From Diabrotica undecimpunctata (lineage: Eukaryota > Arthropoda > Insecta > Coleoptera > Chrysomelidae): a stretch of DNA of 64,000 nt. The notes beneath the pieces were generated by a model. It ran no database searches. It was not told the origin of the DNA and was given only the letters and a program-made list of their open reading frames with translations. A program made the position numbers and the translations under genes. The stretch is from the NCBI RefSeq assembly GCF_040954645.1, contig NC_092806.1, forward strand, positions 133,640,476 through 133,704,475, written 5' to 3'. This document shows positions 55,126 to 64,000 of this stretch, piece after piece. Positions within the stretch are counted from its first letter, which is position 1. Every line of letters starts with the position of its first letter.

Positions 55126-58100
55126 TTATTCAATCTCTTCATGATATTGAAAAATGTCGTTGATATGAAATATGCCTCTTAGTCTGTTCTCTGCATCTAT
55201 TAACACATAACTATTTAGTCCATTCTGATTTTCAATTGTATATGGACCTTCAAACATTGGTTGTAATTTCTTACAACGGTTTTCTTTAACATTACTTTTT
55301 CTAAGTGAACGAATTAACACTAGGTCTCCTTTTTGAAATGTGATTGGTTTTTTTATATTTCGATTTTGTCTTCTGATATATTTTTCAGCTTTCCTCCTAA
55401 TTCGGTTATTCACTTTCTGCATTACTTGTTCTAACATATCCTGATTATATTCACTAATCCATTTTCTGTTTCCTATATGGCCAAACATTAAATATTCTGG
55501 TACTTCCTCTGTATTCAAATTATGTGTATTATTTAAAAAATACTCTACTTGTGGTATATGTTGCTGCCAAGTTTCGTGTTGATTTTGGCACAGTATCCTT
55601 AAATATTTTATAACTTCTTTAATATATCTTTCTGCAGGATTTGCCTGAGGATGTCTGATACTTGTAAAATGAATGTTGATTCCCTTTTTCTCACAAAATG
55701 CCCGAAATTTTTGGTTGTTAAAATATGTAGCATTATCTATTATGCAATTTCTAAATGGTCCTATTTCTTCGAAAAATTGATTAATATATAATTTTAATGT
55801 TTTAACATTTGTTCTGGAGCAGGGATATAGTTTAATAAATTTTGTATATAAATCAACTATCACTAGTATATGCTTTTTTCCTGTTGGACTGAGAACTAAA
55901 TTTGAAATAAAATCCATGGAAACTGTATTTAATTTTTCATATACAACATTAGATTTATATGTGTTCTGGTTTTTGAAATTCTTTTCTTTGTTTAGTTGAC
56001 ATATTGGGCATTGGTTAGTAATTTCTTTTGCTATACTTATGTCATTCTTTGCAAAATAATTGTCCCTAAATAGCATCCATAGCTTTCTTGAACCAATATG
56101 CATATAATTGTTATGTAAATTTTTCAATATTTTCTTTGCTAAAGTTCTAGTTATTACATATACTTCTATGCCATTTATTATTTTATAATATACCCCATCT
56201 TTCCTAAGGACTTTTTGTTTTTCACTCAAATTGATCTGATCTCTTATAATTTCTTCTTTAGAATATAATCCAGTACTTTCTACTAATTGATTTAATCCAA
56301 TTTTTATTGTTCGCTGCCCTTTTTGTGATGTATTTTCTAATCTTGATAAAGCATCTGCCACTATATTGGATTTTCCAGAAATGTATTTGATTTCAAAGCA
56401 GTATTCACTAAGTATTAGACTCCACCGATGTATTCTACTGTTTCCATATTTGTTATTTAATATAGACGTTAAAGCTTGGTGATCTGTTTCTATAGTAAAT
56501 TCATTACCCAACAAATAAAATCTTAATTTTGTGACACAGTGTATTATACTTGCTAGTTCTAATTCTGAAACTGAGTAACCCTTTTCATGTGGCTTTGTAA
56601 TTCTTGAAATGAATTGTATTGGGTATTCGACCCCATCATGTATTTGCAATAATACCCCTGATAATCTCTCTATTGATGCATCTGTTCTTAATATGAATGG
56701 CTGTGTGTAGTCAGGATAGTATATTTTCAAATTTGACAGAAAAATGTTTTTAATTTCTTGGAATGCTAGTTCTCTTCTCTGATCCCATCTCCATTTTACA
56801 CCTTTTCTCAGTAGTTCAAGTAATGGAATTTCTTTTATACTTAGATCTGGTATCATCCTTTTATAATAATTAATTATTCCAATAAATCCTCTTAAAGTTC
56901 TTAAATTGTGTGGTGTTTTATATTCCTGAATGACTTGTGTCCGTTCTGGATCCATTTCGATTCCCTTAGTGTTAAGTTTATAACCTATATATATGACTTC
57001 TTTTTGAAAAAATGTACATTTTTCTTGATTTATTTTTAGTCCCACTTTGTCTAATCTATTTATTATAATTTTTAGGTGTTTCTCATGATCTTCAGCCGTT
57101 TTAGAAAAAATTAATATATCATCAATGTAGTGAATTACAAAATGTTCATATTGATCCAAAATATCATGAAGACATCTACATAGAGCACTGCAAGATGATT
57201 GAAGTCCAAATGGTACTACTTTGAATTGATATACTACTCCATCTATCTGAAATCCTGTATACTGTCTACTTTTTCTTTCTAGAGGTATTAACCAGAAACT
57301 ATGCTGTAAATCGATTTTAGTGAAAAATGACATTCCTGTAATTCTTCCTAATATTCCATCTATACTCATTGGTGCTTCAAATTGCTTTTCCGTAATCTTG
57401 TTAATATTCCTTGCATCCAAACATAACCTGATTTCACCTGATCTTTTTCGTACTACTACTATGGGGTTGATAAAACGTGTATCTGCCTTCTCAATGATTC
57501 CATCTTCTAACATATTATTAATTGTTTTGTTTACTTCTTCTCTGTATTTATATGGTATTGGGTATGATTTTGTTTTAAAATCTTTTTCTTCTTTAACTTT
57601 TATACTATGGATATAATTTTGTGCAATTCTATTTTCTTTATTGACAAGTCCCTTGTGTTGCTGCAATATGGAAATGACTATTGATTTATATTCTTCAGGG
57701 CAATTTAAAACTTTTATCATATCTTCTTCTTTACAAATAAAATTATTCTTCATTATGTACTCATTATTCCTTGCTTCCAATTTTACGCACTCCGCCTCGT
57801 AGGCATCCATCTGCTTAAAATTTCCATTCCTTAAATATTCACTACAATAATTATTCTTTACATTCTTTTGGGACATTTCCCTATCATCAAAATACATTTC
57901 TTCTTCATAAACATCATTATTTTCTTTTAATAATATCCTATCAATTCTTATTCCTTCTTCTACCTCATCTTTCTGCATAAATTTAATTATTTGCCCTTCC
58001 AAAGTTACCATTTTTTCTTCAAAATCTATCTTTACTTTCTTCTTTTCCAATTCATCATTTCCCATTAATATATCAACACATAAATCCTTGACAATAAATC

Positions 58101-58424
58101 CTTGCATATTAATTTCTTTATTAAGAATATTAATTTTAAAATTGGCTAGTTTATCAATTTCACCCAACTTCTTATTATTTGCACCAATAATTTTAATTTT
58201 TGGAATCTTTATTATATCTGATAGTTTTAATGTATTAAAAATAAAATTCTCCGAGACTAAAGTACTTTCTGAACCAGTATCTATCATAATTTTAATCATT
58301 TTATTTTTGGCCAAAGCATTTATATAAATTAAATTAATAGAGTCAATAATTTTATCCTCATCTAAAGAAATAAATTCAGAAGGTTTTTCATAATAGCAAT
58401 GGCCTAACTTGTAATTCAGAAAGT
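55126..58424 (-). CDS. Pol: protease, reverse transcriptase, RNase H, integrase
   Basis: The frame is open from the gag end to 55126. Residues are counted from the TTG codon at 58314, the start of the 1062-codon stretch. Protease: IDTGSES with catalytic Asp12. RT: FFTKIDLQHSFW (Asp335), VPFGLQSS, and YIDD at 396-399. RNase H: LRTDAS (Asp545), SELELA (Glu586), TDHQAL (Asp611), ADALSR (Asp654). Integrase: zinc-binding His734, His739, Cys769, Cys772; catalytic Asp801, Asp860 and Glu895; then a GPY/F-like module, MFEGPYTI near 1020. The 58314 codon is TTG, not ATG, and the frame stays open back into gag. Pol is therefore probably made as a Gag-Pol fusion by -1 frameshifting at 58434-58440. No inactivating lesion is visible. 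Confidence 0.95.
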
Positions 58425-60116
58425 TTACTGCACAAAATTTTGATTATTAGAATTGTCAGATTGTATCTGACCACTTGGATCTGATGTACTATGTCTTTCC
58501 CTACTATGACTTCTACTCACATTTTCTTGCCTTGTATTATTTCGTTCCCTGTCTTCGCAGCTTCTATTCCTTCGAACACAATTTACCTGTCTGTTATAGT
58601 TAGGTCGCTCTGTATTTCTTCTATTATTAAATTCTTGTCTATTATTATTAGTACTGTTATTAAAATGTTGTCTATTATAATTAGTATTATTATTAAAATT
58701 TTGTCTATTATAACTAGTATTATTATTAAAGTTCTGTCTATTTGGATTACTGTTATTATTATTAAAATTTTGTAAATTATCACCATATCTATTATATGAT
58801 TGTCTATATTGTTGATTATCATTATTATATTGAAAGTTATTATTGTTTTTTCTGTTGTTATTATTACTTGTCATATTGCCTCTTTGTATTCTTTGAATAA
58901 AATTAATAAAACTATCTATTGTTTGAATATTTTGTACAGTTACGGTTTGCACAACATCAGCATCAAAATGTCTAGATACATTTAAGACTGTTTCATCCTC
59001 TCTAAGTGGTGGTTCTAAATATTTTGCAACTGTTATCAATTTCAATGCATAATCTACCATATTTGATTTTAAATTTTGATTATACTTTCCAAAATATAAA
59101 ATTTCTCTAAACTTGGCTTGCTCTAATTCACCCCAATAATAATTTAAAAATTTATTTTCAAATGTTTGAAAATTATCTAAATCATTCTCAATACTAGCAA
59201 ACCAAGTTGCTGCATTGTCATTTAATGTCACTCTAATATAATCTTTAATATCATTAATATTATTCACAAATCTTAATTTATGTTTTAAACTATTTATGTA
59301 TACTCTAGGATGCAAATTTTTTATATTACCAGAGAATTTAATCCCAGTCTCATTTGTTAAATTTAAGTAAGGTCTCCCTATGTCTCTCATTTGTGAAATA
59401 TCATCTATTCTCTGTTCCACATTTCTTATTTGATTACAATTTATTTGGATATTTTGTTGTATATCGTCTAATTTTTCTTCTGTGTTTCTCCTGTCTTCGT
59501 TAATTTTTACTTCTAAGTTACATTTCTGTAACTCTATTTTCTGTTCTATATCTATCTTATTATCTTGAATAATCCTCTTTACTTCTGTCCTCTCATTGTC
59601 TATCCTTTTCTTGTAGTCATTCCGTATACTTTTTATTTCATTTGCTACTTTTTTCTCTGCAGCTTCAAGTTTTTTATCCATTTGTTTTACAATTTTATTA
59701 TTATTATCTTCTATTTTCTTTTCTAATTTTCTATAATTCTCTTCCAATTTCTGTTCCATTTTTTTTATGTCTTCTTTGACTTCTTTTGAATTCTCTTCCA
59801 ATTTTTTTATGTCTTCTTTGATTTCTTTTGAATTCTCTTCCATTTTCTGTTCCATTTTTTTCATGTCTTCTTTGACTTCTTGTGAATTCTGTTCCATTTT
59901 GTGTTCTATTTTTTTCGTATTCTCTTCCATTGTCTTGTTCATCTGCATCAATAATGACATCAAAGCTGCCATATTGACATTTTCCTCTCTTTCTGGATTC
60001 ATTTCTGCAGTATCTTGTGGAGCTTGAACTAAACTCTCCTCTTGTATAGGTTGTGTTTCTACTTCCACATCTTCTTCATTCTTTTTGCTTCTTGTACCTT
60101 TCTTTCCTTGAGACAT
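58425..60116 (-). CDS. Gag
   Basis: A 563-codon ORF starting at an ATG 144 bp inside the left-in-orientation LTR. Residues 1-50 are charged and acidic. Residues 58-245 are a long predicted coiled coil with near-repeats of EENSKEIKEDIKKLE. Residues 260-410 resemble the capsid-like Retrotrans_gag region (NAATWFASIE near 301-310, a conserved Trp). Residues 415-520 are Asn/Arg-rich with repeats of YNRQNFNNNT, a likely nucleic-acid-binding tail. No CCHC zinc knuckle is visible, unlike in many Gypsy Gags. It ends NSNNQNFVQ. The coiled coil is longer than I would expect for this group. Confidence 0.9.
   Translation of the reverse strand: MSQGKKGTRSKKNEEDVEVETQPIQEESLVQAPQDTAEMNPEREENVNMAALMSLLMQMNKTMEENTKKIEHKMEQNSQEVKEDMKKMEQKMEENSKEIKEDIKKLEENSKEVKEDIKKMEQKLEENYRKLEKKIEDNNNKIVKQMDKKLEAAEKKVANEIKSIRNDYKKRIDNERTEVKRIIQDNKIDIEQKIELQKCNLEVKINEDRRNTEEKLDDIQQNIQINCNQIRNVEQRIDDISQMRDIGRPYLNLTNETGIKFSGNIKNLHPRVYINSLKHKLRFVNNINDIKDYIRVTLNDNAATWFASIENDLDNFQTFENKFLNYYWGELEQAKFREILYFGKYNQNLKSNMVDYALKLITVAKYLEPPLREDETVLNVSRHFDADVVQTVTVQNIQTIDSFINFIQRIQRGNMTSNNNNRKNNNNFQYNNDNQQYRQSYNRYGDNLQNFNNNNSNPNRQNFNNNTSYNRQNFNNNTNYNRQHFNNSTNNNRQEFNNRRNTERPNYNRQVNCVRRNRSCEDRERNNTRQENVSRSHSRERHSTSDPSGQIQSDNSNNQNFVQ
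58434..58440 (-). promoter_or_regulatory. Canonical -1 ribosomal frameshift heptamer
   Basis: In the gag frame the minus strand reads CAA AAT TTT GTG CAG TAA. The heptamer A AAT TTT fits the X XXY YYZ rule in the correct phase, two codons before the stop. A -1 shift there gives TTT TGT GCA GTA AAC and enters the open pol frame, which continues without a stop to protease. I did not establish a downstream stimulatory structure. Confidence 0.85.
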
Positions 60117-60238
60117 TTTGAGACTTTACTTGTTCAAATATAATTAAAAATAAAATCTATAATTTTTTCTTTCTACTGATAATTAATTTAATTATATGAG
60201 AGCACTTATCTTCCCAAACTAATTCTTTTAAATAGAGA

Positions 60239-60257
60239 GCCACTGCGTTGGGTGCCA
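60239..60257 (-). other. Primer-binding site of the Gypsy-type element
   Basis: On the minus strand, three bases after the CATAACA end of the LTR, the sequence reads TGGCACCCAACGCAGTGGC. It starts with TGG, the complement of tRNA CCA ends. The primer tRNA was not identified. Confidence 0.75.
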
Positions 60258-60260
60258 AAT

Positions 60261-61643
60261 TGTTATGATGTGTTTTTTGTTTGAATGATGAGCAATGAGT
60301 ATTTTTAATAATATAATATATAGGGTTTTTATCGCGGTTCTCAAAGAATTAGCTTGTAAGTACTTTTTTAAATTATCTTTATTATAACTATTATGAAACA
60401 CACATATATATCTAACCTAGTCAATGTAAATTTAAAATAAACTATCTTTAAACTGATATTCTTATAAAACTAATTAAATTCTATAGACAATCTAAAATTT
60501 AAACAAACTATCTTCAAAATTGAAATTGTTATGACACTAACTAAATTATATTAACAAAATTTTGTACCTTTCTTTCACTGAATGCCTAAATGAACTGTTT
60601 TCCACTATATATATTCTAGTCACCACTGAAAGTCTTCGTACTTCGGTTATCCTTGTTTTTGTGAAATTTCTTTTTCCAATTATCAGCTTCTACCAATTTA
60701 AGATATAGTTTTCTTCACCAGCATGTATACACCACCAACCAAACCAGCAAACAGCATTTATATTTATTCTTCTTTTCAATATACCAATATCCAATTATTA
60801 TAAGTTGATTTATACTAATCTCCAACCATAATATAATTTAATTTCTTCCAATATACCTTTTTTTATCTTCAATAATTATTTGTGTATAATTATAAATGTG
60901 CATTAAATTATATGCATAATTTTTAATCTTCATTCAACTCACTATATTAAACATTTTGACTATTTGTACTTGATTCACTGACTCCAACTAACTTTCATAA
61001 TAAACTGCTTGACTTCTGACTAAAAACTTCCAAAACTGCTTGACTTTAGACTAAAAACTTAAAAACTTCCATCTTGAATCCAAATCACGGGTATTTATAT
61101 CTTTCGGATATTCCAGAACCATCTCGTAATAGATCATGTTCCAATTTAGTTCTATTTAATACATGTCTGAATTTTCTGGAACAAACCATTTCGCAAACAT
61201 GGCCATCTCCGGAGATCCAGAGAATTCCATTCTTTTCTATTAATAATTTTGTTTACATTTAGGCTTTTCAGATCAGAATATATAATTAAATTAGTAACTT
61301 AACATTCTAATTTAATAAAATACACATTTCAAACAATATATTATTATAACCCACTTATATTCGTAAATATTCTTAAACGTCACTTCAGAGTATAAATATC
61401 TGTCAAATTTCGAGAGTATTTTTGGTTGCCTAGGCACATGGCTCACTTAAATCTATCTACCACATTATAATTACTAAAATACAACTTTTTACACTTAATT
61501 ATATGCTAATTTATTAAAAATACCCTCACATAAATATATTTTTATTAAATTCTCTAGTATATAACTTATTTAAAACAACCAAATATCTAATATTATGTAG
61601 TATATAACTTATAAATTATTTTCTATAAACCGTAATCGTATCA
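60261..61643 (-). repeat. LTR (5' LTR in element orientation)
   Basis: The partner of 53183-54565, with the same length and no difference that I could find by reading. It should carry the element promoter, but I did not locate a convincing TATA box and start site. Confidence 0.95.
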
Positions 61644-61949
61644 ATATATATATAGAACAGCTTATGAAAATACTAACTGAAACGTTGTGAATACGAAGCG
61701 TGTGGCATAGGATAAATCAGAAGGCACAAATTCGTGTATTAATAATTTTTCGTACTGAAATGTTAGGGCCATATACCAGTGGTGTATTTTATTACAGTAA
61801 CCAGGCTCTGAAAAAATGCTATTAAGAAATCCTCCAAAAAACGGATATTAAATTTATGTTTTATACAGATGTTTATTATCGCCGAATACTAATTATAACT
61901 TATTTGTTATTAAGTCAGTTAATAATTTATTTAAATATATTGTTTTTAG

Positions 61950-62177
61950 ATGTACAATTTCGAAGGAGATTATGAAACAGTATACAACGGGCAAAAGCTT
62001 GGCCTTGAGAATATAGGTTTAATCGAAAAATATAGAGGAGAAACTAAATTACCTCAATGGGACAGCCCATGCGGTGATATCACTGGCGCTTCGGACGGCA
62101 CCAAATTTAAAGGATACACACAACCCAACGATACGCACCTGTTTTTCAGAAAGAGTATGTGCAGAGCTAAGAAATTG
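61950..62177 (+). CDS. CD36/SCARB-family receptor, fifth visible exon
   Basis: Host exon of 76 codons, phase 0 at both ends, between TGTTTTTAG and GTAAGT. The product includes MYNFEGDYETVYNGQKLGLE, YRGETKLPQWDSPCGDITGA, SDGTKFKGY and LFFRKSMCRAKKL. A Gly-rich G....L..W....C..I.G(S/T)DGT.F block followed by L..F....CR is diagnostic of the CD36-family ectodomain. The two Cys residues are family-conserved disulfide positions. One sequon is present (NDT). The protein must continue in exons beyond the window (remaining disulfides and the C-terminal membrane helix). Confidence 0.95.
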
Positions 62178-62260
62178 GTAAGTTTAATTTTTTTCTACTT
62201 ATATTTGCATTTGCAAAGTATTTTTTTTCTTTTTTACCTTTCTTTGGATCATAGACATCA

Positions 62261-63850
62261 ATGTATGTATGTATGTACAGCGTTAACAGGCCTTTTAGGC
62301 CCATTGCTGGATGGATAATTTTCATCGTTTTCTGTTCTTAGCTATCAGCTTCCAATCTCTGATTCCCATCTCTCTGACATCTTCCATCACTACATCTCTC
62401 CATTTCTTTCTTGGTCTTCCTCTCCTTTTTTTGCCCTCAGGTACTCTTCAAGCAATATTCTTGACTAGTCTATTACCTTGCATTCTTTCTAGGTGACCGA
62501 GCCATTCTAGTCTACGTTTTTTTACCACGTTAGTCTACGTTTTGTTATTGTAGGGTTAGCATACAAATGGTACACTTCTGCATTAGTTCGTCTTCTCCAT
62601 TCTCCCTCTACTACTTTTCCACCAAACATTCTGCGAAGTATCTTTCTTTCCCATGCTTTCAATGTATTCTGTATGATTTTGTTCATAGTCCATATCTCGG
62701 CAGCGTATAGCATTGTGGGTCTAATTATAGTTTGGTATACTCTAATTTTTGTATTACGAGATATATCTTTGGCCTTAATTACTTTGCTAATGGCTCCAGC
62801 ACACCTGTTGCTCTTGGTAAGTCTCAGGTTTATTTCAGTTTCTTCCTTACATGTCTGATCAATAAGAGTACCTAAGTACATATATTTATCTACCTTCTCG
62901 ATTTCTACAACTGATCCATCCTGCATTTTCAATTTAAAGGATCCCCTGGTGTTTATTCCTTTTTTGCTCGAGATCTCCATGTACTTCGATTTATTAATAC
63001 TAACTTTCAGTCCCATTTTAGAACTTTCCCGAATCAGTCTTTTTGCTATATTTGATAGTTCTTTTACATTTCTTGCAATGAGAACCACATCATCAGCGTA
63101 TGCTAACCATTGGTGCTCCTTATATAATAGTTCCGGACCTATTTATCCCACTAACCATTACAATTTTTTCTAGAACTATATTAAATAGCAATGTAGACAC
63201 CTTTTTTTACTTCTAATTCTTCTGAGACTGTACCGTTGCATCTCACATCACAAATGGTTTGTCTAATTGTCATTTTTACCAATCTTATTATTTTTTCTGG
63301 CACTTAGAATCCTTTTTGCGTTTCTATTAATTTGTTTCGGTCTATTCTATCGTAGGTGGCTTTGTAATCAATGAAAAGTACTTGTGCTGAAATGTTGTAT
63401 TCATAGCAATTGATCAGGATTTGTTTTAGCATAAAAATTTGATCGGTTGTTGATTTTCCTTTCCGAAATCCTCCCTGGTATTCTCCTAGATTCTTCTCTA
63501 TATATATTTCTAATTGTTTTTTAATTAATATGGCGAGTACTTTATATATTACCTCTAATAAGGATATTTTTCTATAGTTTGCGCATTCAGTTCTATCTCC
63601 CTTTTTGTGTATAGGAATTATAATGGACTTATTACATTCTTGAGGCATTTCTTCGGCATTCCATACTTCTAGTATTAGCTCACCAAATTGGTTTATTAAG
63701 GCCTCTCCTCCATATTTTATGTTCTCTGCCACAATGCCGCTCTCCCCGGGGCTTTTTTGATTTTTTATATCTTTTATTTTTTCTTCAATTTCTTCTCTTG
63801 TATTATTTGGTATTTTTTGTAACTTTGTTTTGTATTTGGATATGGTAACA
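62261..63850 (-). mobile_element. 5'-truncated LINE (family B) with (TACA)n tail
   Basis: The minus strand carries the RT in two frames. 63304-63906 includes REEIEEKIKDIKNQKSPGES, IIPIHKKGDRTECANYRKIS, FRKGKSTTDQIFMLKQIL and VLFIDYKATYDRIDRNKLIE. 62522-63088 follows the catalytic box with MVLIARNVKELSNIAKRLIR, YMYLGTLIDQTCKEETEINL, LYAAEIWTMNK and LRRMFGGKVVEGEWRRRTN. The tail (62300-62440) encodes RPRKKWRDVV...IRDW. The 3' end is an ATGT-repeat at 62261-62277 on the + strand. It is closely related to the copy at 8391-10640, shown by shared stretches such as NKLIETQK and INCYEYNISAQ. Confidence 0.85.
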
Positions 63851-63871
63851 TGGCGCCATGTTACCATATCC
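63838..63871. repeat. 34-bp perfect palindrome
   Basis: GGATATGGTAACATGGC and its exact complement meet with no spacer, centred on GGCGCC. It lies at the 5' edge of the minus-strand LINE, where the coding similarity begins. Confidence 0.95.
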
Positions 63872-64000
63872 ACTGGTAACTCTAACATCATAAAATATAA
63901 TACCAAATAATGTAAACCAAATTGTAACAGAAAAATTTTAACGGGTTTTTACCCTGATATTTAGTGGCTCAAAACATGTACACCTAGACACTGATGATGG

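Larger units (their letters stand above)
53183..61643 (-). mobile_element. Intact Ty3/Gypsy-type LTR retrotransposon, antisense to the host gene
   Basis: The 8461-bp element has two 1383-bp LTRs (53183-54565, 60261-61643) that read as identical, and ATAT on both sides (53179-53182, 61644-61647) as a plausible 4-bp duplication in TA-rich sequence. Between them, on the minus strand, lie a primer-binding site, gag (563 codons) and a pol frame (over 1060 codons) in the order protease, RT, RNase H, integrase. That order puts it in the Ty3/Gypsy group. No third frame with signal peptide or membrane segments follows pol, so there is no envelope gene. All catalytic motifs are intact. It looks recently inserted and possibly still active. 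Confidence 0.95.
47284..61949 (+). other. 14.7-kb intron of the CD36-family gene
   Basis: Runs from GTGAGT at 47284 to TGTTTTTAG ending at 61949. It contains a hAT element, mariner-like pieces, a long hairpin, LINEs and the intact Gypsy-type element. About 8.5 of its 14.7 kb come from the single LTR retrotransposon insertion. Confidence 0.85.

Noticed and set aside
58491..58775. Ile/Ser-rich + strand frame
   Set aside because: It is antisense to the Asn-rich tail of Gag and of low complexity.

Overview
This looks like a window from a large, AT-rich, transposon-dense insect genome. A beetle would fit the mix of element families, but that is inference and I cannot place the species. There is one host protein-coding gene, on the + strand: a CD36/scavenger-receptor-class-B family gene. 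Five internal exons are visible (2460-2551, 4686-4849, 4931-5075, 47083-47283, 61950-62177). They have consensus GT/AG splice sites and compatible phases, and they encode the first membrane helix and the N-terminal half of the ectodomain. The first exon and the C-terminal half lie outside the window. The introns are about 2.1 kb, 81 bp, 42.0 kb and 14.7 kb, and essentially all other recognisable content is transposable-element sequence inside them. I see no rRNA, tRNA, CRISPR array or second host gene.

Layout. 1-2.4 kb: remnants of an LTR-like, a Jockey-type and another non-LTR element. 2.4-5.1 kb: exons. 6.0-11.2 kb: a non-LTR element (5975-10640) split by a DNA transposon (6176-8390) of a family I do not recognise. 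11.7-13.1 kb: an IS630-like transposase scrap and an LTR with a tRNA-Lys-type primer-binding site. 13.7-17.0 kb: a full-length non-LTR element with a 12-bp target-site duplication (TSD). 17.7-20.0 kb: a 5'-truncated minus-strand non-LTR element with an 11-bp TSD. 20.0-28.4 kb: a mosaic of non-LTR pieces, a mariner-like element with perfect 33-bp terminal inverted repeats (TIRs), and a local tandem repeat hit by two non-LTR insertions. 28.8-32.2 kb: Penelope-like pieces, one split by a hAT element. 33.5-35.1 kb: a pogo/Tigger-like transposase. 35.5-38.9 kb: a second, larger copy of the unrecognised DNA transposon. 39.8-46.3 kb: Tc1-type, MITE-like, IS630-like and mariner-like pieces, with one Tc1 element split by a non-LTR insertion. 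47.8-50.4 kb: a near-complete hAT transposon nested in a mariner-like gene. 51.0-51.3 kb: a perfect 208-bp hairpin. 51.4-53.1 kb: a non-LTR element with a young nested copy. 53.18-61.64 kb: an intact antisense Ty3/Gypsy-type LTR retrotransposon. 62.3-63.9 kb: a minus-strand non-LTR element.

The Gypsy element (1383-bp LTRs that I read as identical, intact gag and pol, a canonical A AAT TTT slippery heptamer at the gag end) is the youngest and best preserved element. Several nested insertions with TSDs give a relative chronology: older LINE, Penelope, Tc1 and mariner-like bodies are interrupted by younger DNA transposons and LINEs. The exons appear undamaged, so the host gene has probably stayed functional while its introns grew.
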